The notes beneath the pieces are model-generated. The model saw nothing but the letters and a program-made list of their open reading frames with translations, did not search any database and had not been told where the DNA came from. This document shows, in pieces, positions 11,445 through 23,466 of a stretch of 64,000 nt of DNA. The stretch comes from Volvox africanus (lineage: Eukaryota > Chlorophyta > Chlorophyceae > Chlamydomonadales > Volvocaceae). Positions within the stretch are counted from its first letter, which is position 1; each line of letters opens with the position of its first letter. The stretch is from the NCBI GenBank assembly GCA_030268105.1, contig BSDZ01000013.1, positions 217,501 to 281,500 of the forward strand. Direction: 5' to 3'. A program made the position numbers and the translations under genes.

Positions 11445-14252
11445 ATGGATACCGAGGAACAGTTCCACCTACGAGCCGAGCTGCAAGGCCATGATGAAGA
11501 TGTAAGGTTGCATTTCCATGCGCTACCAAACTATTAAATACTTACTTTATGTATCACTACAAGCAATCGTTAGGAAAATCATAAGCCTGCTTGGTATTAG
11601 CATTAATGCTAAGATCTGGCGCTAAGCACAATCCACCTTGGCGAAGCATTATCTCTGATCCTTGACCTTTGATCGCTGAACGTCCTTGGCTATGAGTGGT
11701 TTGCTTGAATCCAGCCAACGTTAAATGTCACGGATGCGTCGCACACATCCAGCCTATTCATGAACCCATCTAGCAAATTGGTTCAGCCGCAGCATCAAAT
11801 TCAGCCTGGCCCTCTATCTTGCTTCTTTTCCCCAGGTTCGTGGCCTAAGCGTATGCCCTCTAGGTTTGTTGACCGGCAGTCGGGACAAGACCGCGAAGCT
11901 ATGGGTGGAGGACTCCCCGGCCCCCGAGGCCAGTTCCTCCTCCGCAACCCCTCGCGGCGGCACCGGCGGTTACAGCGTCGCCCAAACCCTTGTTGGGCAT
12001 ACGGACTTTGTTGGCCCTGTGCTTTACGCACCGCCAGGGTCTCTGTTGGACTTCCCGCAGGGGGTCATTATCACAGGTGCAGTTGGGGTCCGATGCGGAC
12101 GCCTCAGTTAGGGCGAGGGGCGGTTGATGAAGCATGGAGGGTCATTAGCTCTTCTCATCAGGATTGGGGAATCAGTCCCATGCGGCCCATCCTTCAATTC
12201 CCACATCACTACTACTCGTCTTGCGCCATGACGACACATCCTCCAAAGGGGCTGTCTCCTGCCATAAGGCGTGTACCCTCACTGACCCGCATCGATCGCC
12301 CGCCGCTGCTGCTGCCGCTGCACAGGTTCTCGGGATAAGACGGTCCGCGTGTGGGAGCCCCAGACTGCCAGCTGTCTTGCGGTCTTGGAGGGCCACGAGT
12401 ACCAGGTCACTGCACTGGGGCTGTTGCCGCCGGGAGGTCACGGACACGCGGAGGGGGGAGCGATCGTGTCAGCATCCCTGGACAAGTGAGGGGGTATCTA
12501 CCCGGGAGGAGGCCGGGATCGGGGGAAGGGGGGTGTACGGGATGTCTTTTGAAGACAAGGCGCGTGACGCGACGTGTTTGGAAGGGTTGACACGGGAAGC
12601 TACATGTGCTGTGATGTGAGAACTTGCGGTCGCGGTAAGAAGAAAATAACAAAAAGTTCGGTAACTTCGGTTAGATCCGTTATGCTGTCACTTTCGGATG
12701 GCCATTCGCCCCTCCAGCCGGCCTTCCTTTCCCACAAACGCACATACACATTCGTACATGCACCCGCAGGACCCTCCGCATATGGCGAGGTGGCAAGTGT
12801 GTGTCCACCCTGACCGGCCACCAGGGCCCTGTGCTTTGTTTGTTAGTGCTCGAGGGAGGGGAGGTGCTCAGTGGCAGCGGCGACACGTCTGTCAAGATGT
12901 GGGCCCCTGGAGGCGGACCGTGCATACACACCATCAAGGCACACACCGACACGGTCAGGTGAGGCTGACCTGACGGCCAGGGGGGGGGGAGGGGGGAAGG
13001 GGGGTACGAGGTAGGATGGCCCGAAGACACGAAACACAAATTGGCATCTCACTTCAGTACGGCTGAAGGCAGCGACAGGAACAGGCCGCAGCCAGGGAGG
13101 GTAGTCGGGGAGGAGGTATATAACTTGATTGACTATGTGTCCCTCTTTTCCCCACCCCCCCCTCCCCCCCTCCCTGTCCCCCCCTCTCTCCCTCTCTCCC
13201 TCCCCCCCTCAGGGGTATGTGCCTGGTCCCCGGTCTCGGTTTCGCCACCGCCTCCCACGACCTCTCCGTCCGCGTCTGGGACTCCGCGGGCGGCTTGCTG
13301 GCGGAGCTGGTGGGACACTCAGCCATCGTGTACACGGTGGCGGCGGTGGAGATGCCTTCCGCAGGGGGGGCCGCGGGGGGGGGAGTGGGGGTGCTGCTGG
13401 CATCAGGCAGTGAGGACAACACAGTGAGGGTGTGGCGACCCAGCGGCGAGTGCGTGCAGGTGCGGGTGAAGGGGGGTGGGGGAGTGTTGGCGACGGTAAC
13501 AAACAATGTGAGGGAACAGAGGCGCGTATACTCAAATAACTCCAACCTTGTTTATGTGAATGTAAAACCGACGTGCGTGCCAATGTATGTGGGTCTTTAC
13601 ATCTATACACATAAATGCGAGTGCGAGTGTGTCGGTAATGATTCACACATTAGATATCGTAATGAGTGTATCGTGAATATGATATATCGTACGATCGTGT
13701 AGGTTCTGGAGCATCCAGGTAACATCTGGGCGGTCGACTTCACCCCCCTGGGTGATTTGGTCACGGGCTGTTCGGACGCCGTTGCGCGAGTGTGGACGGC
13801 CCGACCCGAGGCCCGGGGGGACCCCGCCTTGGAAAGAGCGCTCACGAATCTGGTTTCGGAGCGAAAGGCGGCAAAGGAGGCGGCGGCAGCGGGCGGCGAC
13901 GGCGCGGGGGCGGCGGCGCTGCCTTCCGGATTGAAAGTGGAGGACGCGTTTGCGCTGAGCCAGCCGGGAGCTAGGGACGGCGAGAACAAGTTCGTTAGGG
14001 ATGGAGCCTCAGGTACGTGATAGATGTGTGTATGCGTGTATGTGTGTGTGTATATGTGAGTGAGTGAGTGCGGGGCCCCAAGGGATAGCTTGCCGGTGTT
14101 AGGTTCCGAGCGTTGAAGGGTTCGTCCGAGTGTGTGGGATGAGTGGACGGCGAGGGGTGCTGGCGGGTGGGGTCGGGGGAGGCCGGGGGGGTGTCAAAGG
14201 TGGTTGTAAATTGGAGGAGGGACGTAATGACCTGAGCGGCATGACAACGCTT

Positions 14253-14290
<38 letters not shown>

Positions 14291-17200
14291 GGTGCCCAGC
14301 GGGTGAACATTGGGAAGCTCTGGTAGCTTTCCGTATGTCCATTGCGCCGTACAAGGACTAGCTCCGGTGCGCAACCATACAGTGTGTTTTGTTGTTCCTG
14401 GTCACCCGGGAGATTCCCGGGGGGGGGGCCATCGTGTGGGTTTTAATCCCCGTCCTCAACTTCCAGGTGACGTGGTGGCGTACCACTGGGACTCGAAGGC
14501 GTTTCAGTGGGAGAAGATTGGAGTGGTGGTTTCGGGGCCGCAGGTGAGGAGGGGAAAGGGGAAGAGGTGACGTGGGGAATGGAGGACTCGCTGCGTCTGT
14601 CTGGTGCCACGCCGTTACTGATGTTCATTACCCAAATGTCATTCGTATGGACGTTGTTAGCATAGCGTGAAGGATATGAGAGTATGAAAAAGCTGTTTTA
14701 AGCCAAGCTAATTAAAGGTATAAGTTTATGAAATCTGAATGCTATAAAATAAAATAAATACATACATGTAAATATATTATATAAAAATTTAAATAAATAC
14801 ATGTAAAAATTAAAAAATGTATATGTGTGTGTTTGTGTGTGTGTGTGTTTTCATATTGTAGCTTACCCCCCAAGTTACTACAGTTTCAAGTTATTTCTAG
14901 GTTTTGTCTGAAGTACGACAGTTCCCATATTCCTTAGTCCCTGTCTCGTCCCACCTGCCCGCTGTGTGTGCATCGGGTGCAGGGGGGCGGCGGCGGCGGC
15001 GGCGGCGGCACCCCGGCAAGGAAGGTGGGAAGGTTAAGGTGCGGGAGGTGAATGTCCGGATCAGCCGGGGCGGTATGGGAAGCTGCGAGAGCTGTCCTGC
15101 TGCTGCTGTATCATGTGGGAGAGAAGCTGCTCTCCACCAACCCGCATGTGCGCACCTCGCTTATCGGGACATTCAGTCCTCGTCGGAGCCTCAAAGCCAC
15201 TGCAGTCATACCCGCATAAGTCACCCCTCCCTCCCTCAGCTGCAAGCAACATCCAGACTTACACCATCACCAGCTGCCTTGGTGGGGGCCGGGGATTAGT
15301 AATGTGCGCTCAACAGCAGCAGTACTCAGCCTCGTGTCGTCGCAGTCCCATCCCCCCCCTCCCCTTGCCTCCCCACCCTGGACCCACTTCCCCTTCTTCC
15401 CCCCCCCCCGCACCTCCCCACGCCCACCCAACGCACGCGCACCCTCCATCCCGACCAGCTCTTCGCTGGCCGCGAGTGGGACTTCGTTTTCGATGTGGAC
15501 ATCGGCGAGGGACTGCCGGCCAAGAAGCTGGCCCTGAACCGCGGGGACAACCCCTACTTAGTGGCCCAGAGCTTCATCGCCGAGAACGAACTGCCGCCGT
15601 ACTTCACTGAACAGGTGGGGGGGAGCGAAACTTGGTTGACGTGACGTAATCGACGGGTTTTCCTCCCCTCGGAGAGTTCCTCCCCCTGCCATGACCCGGG
15701 CACGACCCACCCCAACCACGACCATCCGCAACCGCAATTCCCACACCTTGGGGTGTCCACCTCACCAAAGACCAACGACCCTGACCAACGACCAACGATG
15801 TCGTGTATGGCTGGCATTGCGGCATTCTTACAGCTCTTGCCTTCAGCTGTAATTTTTTTCGTTGTTTCGCCGCCTCCCTACCTCCCCTCCTTCCCTCCCC
15901 TCCCTTCCCCGATTACACCCCCGGTTGGGGGGGTCTCCCCAACTTCCCTACACAGTGCACTGCAGTCCACTCCTTCGCAACTAACTCCCCTTGTACCATA
16001 TGGAAACGGTTTTTCGCGTAACCTCCTAAAGACCGAATAACCCTAAGACCCAACAACTTCGCCTCTCAGGTCGTTCAGTTCATCCTCCAAAATACCGGCC
16101 AAAGCGCCGCAAAACCCGCTGCCGAGCCCATAGTTGATATCACGGGTGGATTCTGCGATCCATTCACGGGCGGATCTGGATCCAGGCAAGCTCCACGGCC
16201 CGCGGCCGCCACTCCGGGGGCTTTGCCAATGTCGATCACGGGGGGCGGCGTCGACCCCTTCACTGGCGGCGGCGGCGGCGGCGGTCAAACTTCCAGTGGT
16301 TTCCCCGCCCACACCCCCACCCATATTCCCTGTCATACCTTCCTTACTTTCGACAACCTACCAAACCTCGAGGTATTGAAGGGCCTTATCTTCGGATGTG
16401 GAGGGTTTGAAGGGGGTGCGCTAGGCGAGCGCAAGTCAATGGGGAGTCTCGCGGGGGGGAAAGAGCGCAGAGTATTTGGCGTTTGAAATTCCGGCACCCG
16501 CACCCGCACCCGCACGCGGCCCGAGGGAGTCTCTCAGACCGGCCCCGGGCCTGTGTGCCGTATCTCCCACTTCCCCCGATCCCCCCTCCGCCAATGTCTC
16601 TATCTCCCTCCGCTGCTCCCCCGAACGGCCCCTCCCCCCTCCCCCCTCCCCCTTAAGGCACTGGGTCGTAAGATCTGGGAGTTCAACTCCTCCCTCTCCT
16701 CCCCACAGCAGCTCTCCGAAACTGACCTAGCTGCCGGAGGTTAGTGGCGGGACGGCATAGAGAAGTGCAGCTCGGGGGGAAGGGGGGAGGAGGGGAAGTT
16801 GAATACACGAGGCCTGATACCGCCGTAGACGCTGCTGCCAATCATGACCGACGGCAATGGTGGCGGGTTTTAGTGGCTCTGTGCATCTGGGGGAAGGTGG
16901 GGGTCGGCGGCTGAGAGAGTCATGAACAGGCGAGTGTGCGTCTTGTTCCTTTCGGCGTTTTGGACTTGTCGTACATAGGGACATAGGACTTGTCGTACAT
17001 GGGACATGGGACAAACGTACAGGTAGGAGGCGGCAAGGGGTAGGTGGCCAGTGCCATCATCTCACACCGCGAGAAGCCCACTACTGAAGCCCCATTGCGA
17101 GGTCACTGCTGTGGGGGCTTACCGTCCTATGTCCCACCTCCGCCCTCTCCACGCCCCTCCATAAGGCCCGCTGGACGCCCTTCTCCAGAAGCTCCCGAAG

Positions 17201-19147
17201 GTCGCGGCCTTCGCGACTGCCTCTGGCGGCGCCGCCGCTGCCGCCGCTGCCAAGGCCCCGATCATTAGCGCCACCGACGTTGCGCTCCTCCGGCGGATGC
17301 TGGCCTGGCCGCCAAGCAATCTCTTCCCGGCGCTGGACATTGCCCGACTGGCTGTGCTCGACGGCGCTGCCGGCGGCGGCGGCGAGCTGCTGGCGGCGCC
17401 AGTGGTGGCGGGAGACCTGACGGCGACTTCGCCGACACCAGGTACGGGCCACTACGGTGCTTAGGGCCCCGCACCAGGCAGGAGTGCTAGACGTGAGGCA
17501 GATGGGCCTTCCTCCTGTCCCTCCATCTCCCTCCACTCCTCCCGCCCCCTCTCAAGGGCCTTAGCTGACCTTCGTCCTCCTCGTTGTCGGGAACGGTCAC
17601 CTGGGACCCGTATTGTCGTACAGGTCCCAACCCCTACTTTTTTTCCAAAGAAGAAGTCCTTTTCCTTTACGTCGTAGGAGCGAGGAGCTCCGAAACCGCA
17701 TGTTAAGATGTTTGTCTTTTGATTTGCAGGCACCCTCGCCGGTGCACTGGCTGCAGCGGCCGCCTCCTCCCTCCCCGCCAATCACCAACTGGCTCTTCGT
17801 CTGGCCGCCAACGCCGCCGCTGCCTCCGCGGCGCCGTTGCGACGGTGGGTGCTGGCGGGGGCATCGCCGCTGCTGGACCGCCTGGCGCCGTTGCTGGTAG
17901 CGCCGACGGCGACCAAGGCCGTACGGCTAAGCGGAGCGGTGCTGTTGGGCAACCTGGCGGCGGCGGTTGGGCTCAACCACCTCCCCGCCGAGGTCCCGCA
18001 GTCTGGTGATGTGCCCCTGCAGGTAGCGGAGAGCTTTGTGGGATACCTTTGTTTGCTGCATACGCTTTGTGGTTATGTGTGCATACGGGCGCATACATGT
18101 GAATTCTTACATCACCAATGTACGTGTGGGTGTGTGAGTATGGGTGTGTATCCTCATTGCATCACAGCAATATATACAGCCCTTCACCCGGCCCCATCTC
18201 GCGCCACTCTCGCAGGCCTTATCGTGCGGTCTCGAGCTGCTGGGAGCTTGTGCGTCCCCTCTGGACGAGTCTGATGGCGTGTACCGCTGTCTCGTGGCGC
18301 TGGGGACGCTGCTGGTTGCGAGAGGCGCGGACCTCTGTCAAGTAGGTTTGGCTAGCTAGTGGGGTGGATATGCTGTCGCCAGGTACATGTAGGTTACGCA
18401 CCGAGCACGTGCGGGTGGAGGAGTCTCAAACAACAGAGCCAGGGTTCCTGAGAACCATCTCGTATGGATAGGCGAAAGAATGATTGTGTGCATCATTATT
18501 TGGCTGGTGGATGTTAAGGAGCCGCGCCGCCACCATCTGACTGGATGGATGGGGGAAGGGGCGCATCAAATAATGAAGGTTGCTGGGTTGGGGATTTCTA
18601 CTGCTGCGTGTGAAGCACTCCGTGTGCTTGCGATCTCTATAGGCATGCTGTTACGGCATTCCCATGACCTCATATAAACTCCATTATTGAATTCCAGTGT
18701 TGCTGCCTTCAACCCTCTGGGCGATCCTTCCCCGCGCTCCCCTTCCCGCCTGGTCCGCCAGATTGCGAAGGACTTGGACATCAATGACCGCATCCACTCC
18801 ATAATGACGGGCGCCCGAGGGGGAGGGGCCACTGAGCAGAAGCTGTTGCAGGTGTGTGGGTGTGTGTGGGTGTGTGTGTGATTCATGGGGGATGTATGAG
18901 TTTGGGTGAGGGGGGGGAAATGTGCGTATACGAACCGGTAAGTAGTGTACTTGGGTTCGTCCACAGGAATGGGACACATCAGGGGGAATGCTATTAACGT
19001 TGGTGCTGATGGTGCGCTGGCGTTCCATGACTTTACGTCGTAACTGCTCTTATTAAGTCATTCTTTGCTACTGCTGTCATTGTCTAATGTCAGGTGGGCA
19101 TTGATGTCACCTCAGTCATCGCCAAGAGCACCGGCGTGCAGATATAG
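11445..19147 (+). CDS. PLAA: phospholipase A2-activating protein homologue (PLAA/Doa1/Ufd3)
   Basis: Exons: 11445-11501, 11836-12076, 12326-12485, 12770-12958, 13213-13459, 13703-14012, 14467-14543, 14983-15024, 15459-15614, 16070-16372, 16658-16739, 17166-17441, 17730-18022, 18216-18341, 18698-18851, 19094-19147. The start is MDTEEQFHLRAELQGHDED. An N-terminal WD40 propeller shows repeated units such as GSRDKTVRVW, SGDTSVKMW, SHDLSVRVWD and SGSEDNTVRVW. It is followed by a PFU ubiquitin-binding domain (DVVAYHWDSKAFQWEKIG; EWDFVFDVDIGEGLP; NPYLVAQSFIAENELPPYF; QVVQFILQNT) and an Ala-rich helical PUL domain (ALGRKIWEFNSSL onward) that in the family binds Cdc48/p97. The role is ubiquitin homeostasis and p97-linked sorting or degradation. 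All phases close except between 18341 and 18698, where an exon with length 2 modulo 3 must be missing. A TGTAA lies 290 bases after the stop. Confidence 0.93.
14259..14288. repeat. (AC)n microsatellite
   Basis: About 15 AC units lie in the PLAA intron between 14013 and 14466. Confidence 0.95.
14983..15024 (+). repeat. CGG-repeat exon encoding nine Gly in PLAA
   Basis: This 42-nt exon begins with a G run and seven CGG units and encodes Gly9-Thr-Pro-Ala-Arg-Lys between the two halves of the PFU domain. The donor at AAG|GTGGGA keeps phase 0; the nearby AAG|GTGCGG would break it. Confidence 0.7.
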
Positions 19148-20581
19148 AATCCCTGGTTGACGTCTCTTACCCCCCAAACAGTCCTCGGATGAAATGAAAC
19201 GCGGCGACGGGGACGGGGGACGGGAGGGGGGGTCTATAAGAGGAGCTGATGAGCATGAGCGGAGTGCCTTGAGGCTTTTAGTAGTGTCCATGCATGTGGT
19301 CTGGGTCAGGAAGAAGAACGAGAAGGGGGGAGAGCTATGGAAGTGAATATGCAGCAGGACGCAGGACGTGTGGTCACTGAGATGTCAAGGAGCATTCATT
19401 GAATGTTTTTGGTGGTCGGTGAGGGACAAATGCGACTGTAAGCGCGGAGCTCAGCTAAGCGAATGAATTAACGAAGTAGTTGGCAATTGATGACATGTAT
19501 TGGTATTCAATTGAGGACGAAGTTTAGGATGAGGACCCCTAGGGAAGGATTAAGAATGGGCCCCAGCCACATGACTTTGGGACTGGGATAATGCAACGGG
19601 ATACGGATATGGATTACAAACCCGCCCCTAGGATGGGGATTAGAGGACCACTCTGGGTTTGGGAATTAGAAGTGGTTCACCGCTTTTGAGATTAGAGGAT
19701 GGCTAACCAGTACCCTCCCCCACTGGATTAGAGGATTAGGACCCCTTTGCATCCCTCGAAAAAAACCTTCGTTCCAAGGTTGTAGAGAGTCTACTTAGTG
19801 ATCTGTGCTCACGGTTTGTCCAGGAATTACCTCAGTTCATTTGTCAAGTTCATGGTGGACGATTGCTTGAGCTTCACAGACCTTCCGCAGCTCTTCACCA
19901 GGATTTACGGTTCAGCCCCATATGGGAGAATGACAAATGCTGGCAAACAGTTTTGCCTGGAGTACGATACGGTACTCGGCTTCTCGTACGTACCCCCCTG
20001 GGATACTGTTACGGAGGTTTGCCTTTTTGGTGCCATGGGGTGAGTACCAAAAGCTGATGTCACTGATGCTCATTGATGGTGTCAAGATGTTTGAGGGATT
20101 GCAAGCACTGCCGTGTTCTGAACCTGGCTGTGGGTTTAAGATTATAACTCACTGTGTAACAGGTCCAAGTTAAAGAGTGAGTTCTGTAATGTCCTAAGAT
20201 AGCTCTGTGAATTAGGGTGCCACGATTGCTTTTCAGCAGTCAAAAGATCGACAGGACTGCCAACGGCTTTCAAAAACCGGGATGGTAAAGGATCTTGGGA
20301 CGCTAGTGATGGTACTCCCAGCATGAGCTGTTGCAGGGCGCATCCCAAAATTAGCTTCCCGTTACGAAGCAATTGTTAGACCAATAAGTCTCAGGACAGG
20401 TTCGACCCGCCAAGCAAAGGCTTTTGGGTCAGAGTTCACTCTGAGGTCGTGGTTCGTATGGCTCCGTCTGCCCAAGTCCCCTCTAGGGTATCCTTTTATA
20501 CCCTGGCTCACAGAGGGCCGAAACAACTTCCATTAGTTGTTCTATGATGTTCGTTGTATCCCTGGAATGGTGGCGTGAGAT
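19148..20581. other. PLAA 3' UTR and unassigned accessory DNA
   Basis: After the PLAA 3' UTR, a stretch near 19520-19740 has many GGATTAGAGGA-like words in diverged copies. A plus-strand open frame at 19798-20043 (81 codons, containing LPQLFTRIYGSAPYGRMTNA) has no recognisable relatives and no splice context. It may belong to a transposon remnant. Confidence 0.3.
19437..19441 (+). terminator. candidate poly(A) signal TGTAA (PLAA)
   Basis: TGTAA is the usual polyadenylation signal of volvocine algae. This copy follows the PLAA stop by 290 bases, a normal 3' UTR length. Confidence 0.5.
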
Positions 20582-20926
20582 ATTAGCTCATGCTACGAGA
20601 CTGTTGCCATTGCCATTTCAGTTACAGAATTTGGCTGTGCTCTAACACCCTGACCGGAGAAAGGTCGTTCTGAACCAAAGGAAAAAAACTACGCAGCTGA
20701 GCGACTGGCGGGCAATGCGACCTCCCGGGTGGGAGGGCGGGGCACGAGCTGAACAACAAAAACAAGATGAGCAATACTGCCAGCAAGCGCTACCTATAGT
20801 GATCCTGAGGACACGGATCGCCAGCCTGGAGTCGTATCACTCAACAGCCGTAAGGCCCTGCACCTTAGCTAATCCGGCTTAAGCTACACATAGCCCGCAT
20901 TAGCTCATGCTACGAGACTGTTGCCA
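20582..20926. repeat. 28-bp direct repeat pair (20582-20609 and 20899-20926)
   Basis: The 28-mer starting ATTAGCTCATGCTACGAGAC occurs perfectly at both positions, 317 bases apart. The second copy abuts the downstream end of the tyrosine-recombinase relic. It may be a terminal or internal repeat of that element (DIRS-type elements carry split direct repeats), or the footprint of a local duplication. Confidence 0.85.
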
Positions 20927-21863
20927 AAAGAAGAGAAACCCCCTCTTAGCGGTGGAAGTATTGACCAGCCACTGGCACAACACACCGGGCCACGAGAGGG
21001 CCAAAAAACGCTAACGTATATGGGCAGCCACAACCCCCCAAGTTGAGATAGTGCTCCCACAACACTGTGGACCCAGCGGCCCAGCGACCAAAGAGGCTTC
21101 AATGATATCTAGGGGCACCCCCGCCACACGGGCAGCTGAAGCACCACCATGATGCAGGATGTACAGGGTGTGCACGGACCGCCGCCCCTCCAAACCGCAC
21201 TGCAACAAAACACGATCGAACCAACGTTCAGCCCCTTGCGTAGTCTGGTGCACTGGCCAGAGGCAGGACGCATCCTGCGCGAACCACTGCAAAAGGGCCA
21301 CCTGTAGGTGCGGAAGATTGCCCAACGGGAACTGCAACACCGGGGCCAACTCGGGCACGACTATGCGGCCTTTACAGTGCAGGGGCTCGTACTGGAAGGT
21401 CGATTCTCCGTCCACGACTGACACGCGCCCAAACGACGGACAGCAGGGAGTCCGGGCAGAGAAACAGACAGAAACCCAGCACGACAAACAGGAGAGGGAC
21501 AAACAAATCGGACGTGACTAGCACCGACGGGAGCTGCTTGTATAAGGCCCACACATCCGTGGCACTGAAGGCAACAATCAGGCTGGAGGACGGGGTCAGT
21601 GAGACCTGCAGCCGTTCCCAACCCTTGCGAAACGCCGACAGAAGCGCATGGTCCCCATCACACGGCTTAGGAAAGCCCAACAAATCATGCACTGCACTAA
21701 GATAAGGTTGCGCGGTGCACGCCTGGACAGTCCCCTGGGTCACAAGGAACTGTGCTTTGTGGAGCACTATTATTACTTCGTTGTCAACTCCATCGGTGGC
21801 AACCATGATGCCCACTTTCTTCATCATTGTGTTGGCACAATTATTGTTCGTTGGGGTTGCCAC
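20905..21863 (-). pseudogene. frameshifted tyrosine recombinase of a DIRS-like or Crypton-like element
   Basis: Three minus-strand frames read consecutively. About 21863-21500 has QPYLSAVHDLLGFPKP and LLSAFRKGWERLQ, the core-binding part. About 21450-21105 has FQYEPLHCKGR, PVLQFPLGNLPHLQVALLQW, LWPVHQTTQGAERWFDRVLL and TLYILHHGGASAARVAGVPL. About 21100-21000 continues as SLGRWVHSVV. This is the order of a phage-integrase-like (YR) catalytic domain as found in algal DIRS-like elements. At least two frameshifts separate the parts. The usual HSLRxGGA reads LHHGGA, so the second catalytic Arg is changed. The gene is dead; the element type is uncertain because no reverse transcriptase was recognised. 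Confidence 0.6.
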
Positions 21864-22019
21864 TGTAGTATCCTGGGGTATCTACGGGTAGTGCCAAAGA
21901 TGGAGCCAAGATGGTCATCTTTCGATCGAGCCTTTGCTGGGTTGACACAACAGAGATACAACAGCCACTATGACCCCTGGGCAGTACTTCTCGCAGCACC
22001 TTGGGCTGAAAAGCGGCGG

Positions 22020-22480
22020 TAATACGCCTCAAGGTGGAGCTGCTGCGCATCCGGGCCTGGCGTCAAGACCTTTGTCGACTCAAGGCGCGCCTACTGGACG
22101 CCATGCTGTCTCAAATGCAGCAAGACTTGGCCAGTGTCTGTGCGCGGCTTAATAGCCAAGGTGCGACATTGGGTCCCGATTATGATTTGCACGCGTTGAT
22201 GGAGGATTATGCGTCGCCGCAAGTTCAATAGTCGCCCTCACTGGCAGGACTTATCAGCGGTTGAATACTCCACCCGGGAAGTGCGAACCCACGGCCTATA
22301 AGGGAAGCCATGAGGTGCGGGGTGGCTTAGAAGCCCACCTAAAGGCCAGTAGGTGGTCCTATCGGGGCTGGCACATGGGTAGGGGCCGCAGAGGGCAAAA
22401 GAACCTGCGTAATCAAACAACCAGTGAACCTTGGCGGCCCCAACAACGATGGGGTACGCGTGGCCCATGGTGTTAAGCTA
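22020..22480 (+). pseudogene. possible gag-like remnant of the same element
   Basis: Short plus-strand frames show a helical, charged segment (RIRAWRQDLCRLKARLLDAM onward, 22040-22231) and a basic Gly/Arg/Trp-rich tail (22350-22476, GRGRRGQKNL and EPWRPQQRWG). The composition resembles the structural protein of a mobile element, but no diagnostic motif is present. Confidence 0.2.
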
Positions 22481-23466
22481 ACCCCCCGGGGTTCCGTATA
22501 ACACACGCCAGCCTAAGGACGGCAAAACCACAATAGTAATGAGTTCTGTAACAGAGGGCCATACCCTTGAGGAATATATCTGTAAGACGATTGACCTGTG
22601 CGGGATAATGAGTATATTTCATTGTGTGGTAGGCGCTCAGGTACCAGTGCTATTAATATTGCTCAGTCCAAATGTAGCTAACGGTCCTTATTTGCAGACA
22701 TATGTACAAGTGCCTGTCCGCATCTGAACTTAAAGGCTACACACACTTCGTCATTTGGTATGGAAAGTTGTCACAGCTCAAATCTAACAGCATAACATAC
22801 AGTTGACCCTTTGGCATTTGATCTTTAGGTATCCTCTACTTTAATGTTCATACCTTTACTTAAGAAAGCCTGACCGTTGTGTAACATGTTCAATATAATA
22901 CATTTAAAGTATCATTTAAAGAAAGCATCTTCCCATCCACTTCTCTGTCTGTGTATGCATGTTGCAACAAAAAATTAGACACAAACATCAATGTCTACCT
23001 GTCCTCATTCCATGTGAATGACAGGAAAATGCCTGTCACTGTCCAAACGTAGAACCGGTATTCTCATAGTCGTCGCCACCTCTTACCCACCTCTGCAGAC
23101 CCTCAAGTGACTGCCTGTCATATTCCAGCCCAATCAACGGACAATAATGTGGTGTATGTATGCAACCAAGGTATTCCTCATTGTTTTATCATCGTCTTTT
23201 CTAAAGGATCTTCAACGACAACGTCCATGTCTATCTCATAATCATACTTAGGTGGTTTGTTAACCCAAACACTCATAATGTTAGGGTTTCAGGGTTAAAC
23301 CCTAAAGTCCTAACTAAATAACTCTCATCCATCCCCATCTCCCACCCTCCTCTCCTCACCCACATATGTAGTCCCCCTCCCCTAGGTCTTTGTGCTCTGC
23401 TTCAGGCATGTTAATTTATTGTCTGCATCTATGCTCACGACATTCTCCACATTACATCACACTGTG
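22480..23466. other. AT-richer intergenic stretch, no gene seen
   Basis: Base composition is lower in GC than in neighbouring genes, and open frames are short. It contains TTAGGGTTTCAGGGTTAAACCC at about 23281-23302, an imperfect palindrome. It probably includes the 3' UTR of the coiled-coil gene; TTACA at 23452-23456 is too close to the stop to be its only poly(A) signal. Confidence 0.4.

Noticed and set aside
20142..20372. Minus-strand 76-codon frame near the YR relic
   Set aside because: No similarity to recombinase, gag or RT motifs and no continuation in either direction.
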